This document shows positions 5,820-6,548 of a DNA stretch of 6,548 nucleotides, one piece after another; position 1 is the stretch's first letter; the number at the start of each line of letters is the position of its first letter. The notes under the pieces are model-generated. The model ran no database searches, was not told the DNA's origin, and was given only the letters and a program-made list of their open reading frames with translations. This DNA is from DATCJA01 sp050742335 (lineage in GTDB: Bacteria > Acidobacteriota > Vicinamibacteria > Vicinamibacterales > UBA2999): contig JBOGIR010000638.1 in the NCBI GenBank assembly GCA_050742335.1, positions 1 to 6,548 of the forward strand. Reading direction: 5' to 3'. The translations under genes and the position numbers were made by a program.

Positions 5820-6548
5820 GTGAACGCCGTATTGACCGAGCTGAATCGCGCGGTCCTCCACGCGGCCGACCTTCGGGAGAGGCTCGGCGTCTCGCCGGCG
5901 ACCCTGATGCGCGCAGTACGGGACGCGGGACCCGACGTGATCCGCATCGGTCGAGGTCGCGCCACACGATACGGGTTGCGCCAGACATGGCCCAACCTGG
6001 ACACGTCGCGCTTTCCGCTGTTTCGAGTGACCGACAACGGGACTCCCCGGTCGGCAGGCGAACTCGTCACGCTGGTAGCGCGCCAGACAGTGTGGACGGC
6101 TGCCGGCACCGTGTCGAACGGGCTGCCGATGGAGCTCGCCGATGCGCGACCGTCGGGATTCCTGGGACGGCACTTTGCCGCGATGCACGCCGACCTCCGG
6201 CTGCCGGCGCGACTGGCTGATTGGTCGCATCACCACATTCTGATCGCGATGTCGCGGCGTGGTGAGGACGTGCCTGGCAATCTCATCGTTGGCGATGAAT
6301 CGTTCGCCCGTTGGCAAGCACTCAAGCGCGTCGTCAAGACGCGCAATGACTACCCTGAACTGGCGGAAGCCACGATCGCGGGACATCCTCCCGGCTCCTC
6401 CGCAGGTGGCGAGCAGCCAAAATTCGGCGTTCTCGTCGATGGACGGCACGTGCTCGTCAAGTTCGCAGCCCGCGGAGGCGCCGGCGATGTGGTCGCGAGG
6501 CGCTGGTGTGATCTGCTCGTGCTCGAAGCGCTCGCGCTGGACGTGCTG
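5820..6548 (+). CDS. yjjJ: HipA-family kinase, YjjJ type, N-terminal 243 residues (3' truncated by window)
   Basis: N-terminal part of a HipA-like Ser/Thr kinase of the YjjJ type; the frame stays open to the last base. Residues about 5-55 form a winged helix-turn-helix: VLHAADLRERLGVSPATLMR, then VIRIGRGRATRYGLR as the wing. The HipA-like part follows: LFRVTDNG (67-74), the signature DARPSGFLGR (108-117), LPARLADWSHHH (128-139), RRGEDVPGNLIVGDE (146-160), YPELAEA (178-184), the Ser/Gly loop SSAGGEQPKF (193-202) and VLVKFA (211-216). S193 aligns with the autophosphorylated Ser150 of HipA, and K214 with the ATP-binding Lys. The catalytic Asp residues of the C-lobe lie beyond the window. GTG 5820 is chosen because an in-frame TAG at 5799-5801 closes the frame and no other NTG lies between; TTG 5832 is a weaker option. 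There is no Shine-Dalgarno sequence. No hipB-like antitoxin gene lies upstream, where the neighbour is a divergent YfhO gene. E. coli YjjJ is reported as a solo toxin with the same layout; toxicity here is inference. Confidence 0.85.
   Translation, partial: MNAVLTELNRAVLHAADLRERLGVSPATLMRAVRDAGPDVIRIGRGRATRYGLRQTWPNLDTSRFPLFRVTDNGTPRSAGELVTLVARQTVWTAAGTVSNGLPMELADARPSGFLGRHFAAMHADLRLPARLADWSHHHILIAMSRRGEDVPGNLIVGDESFARWQALKRVVKTRNDYPELAEATIAGHPPGSSAGGEQPKFGVLVDGRHVLVKFAARGGAGDVVARRWCDLLVLEALALDVL

Noticed and set aside
5715..5822. The 11-nt repeats as transposon ends, a target-site duplication or an attachment site
   Set aside because: The sequence between the copies is only 80 nt and contains no transposase, integrase or terminal inverted repeats, so a regulatory element or small duplication is simpler.
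5772..6449. Minus-strand open frame of 225 codons over the right end
   Set aside because: It is antisense to the HipA/YjjJ-type reading frame, which carries many family motifs in order, and would cross the AT-rich promoter region; no motif supports it.

Overview
The window is GC-rich chromosomal DNA, roughly two-thirds G+C by eye, apart from one AT-rich intergenic island of about 31% G+C. It holds five protein genes, two of them cut by the window edges. No RNA gene, insertion sequence, CRISPR array or phage gene is visible. The gene types are a NarL-type two-component pair, a fused MFS-like/spermidine synthase membrane protein, a YfhO-family membrane protein and a YjjJ-type HipA kinase. With the high GC content and lack of clear Shine-Dalgarno sequences, these would suit an environmental Gram-negative such as a member of the Acidobacteriota. 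That placement is a low-confidence guess.

Layout. Positions 2-3470 (+) look like one operon. It starts with the C-terminal part of a HisKA_3/NarL-family sensor histidine kinase. After 4 nt comes its NarL/FixJ-type response regulator, and after another 12 nt a 756-residue polytopic membrane protein with a C-terminal aminopropyltransferase-like domain. Positions 3514-5727 (-) encode a 737-residue YfhO-family membrane protein convergent to the operon, with only 43 nt between the stop codons and no convincing terminator. A 92-nt AT-rich divergent intergenic region (5728-5819) separates it from the last gene. That gene, 5820-6548 (+), runs off the right edge and encodes the N-terminal 243 residues of a YjjJ-type HipA kinase: a winged-helix DNA-binding domain fused to the HipA-like N-lobe, with an intact SSAGGEQPKF loop and VLVKF lysine.

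How the genes may work together. The kinase and regulator form a signalling pair that may control the co-transcribed membrane aminopropyltransferase-like protein. The YfhO protein is probably a GT-C-like envelope glycosyltransferase with its own promoter. The HipA/YjjJ gene has no hipB antitoxin gene beside it on the visible side and carries its own DNA-binding domain, so autoregulation through the AT-rich region is plausible.

The most interesting part is the right end. The divergent region holds repeated elements, one of them (11 nt) falling on the start region of both divergent genes, and -10-like boxes so close to both start codons that near-leaderless transcripts are predicted. The families themselves are known, and I see no clearly undescribed multi-gene system.
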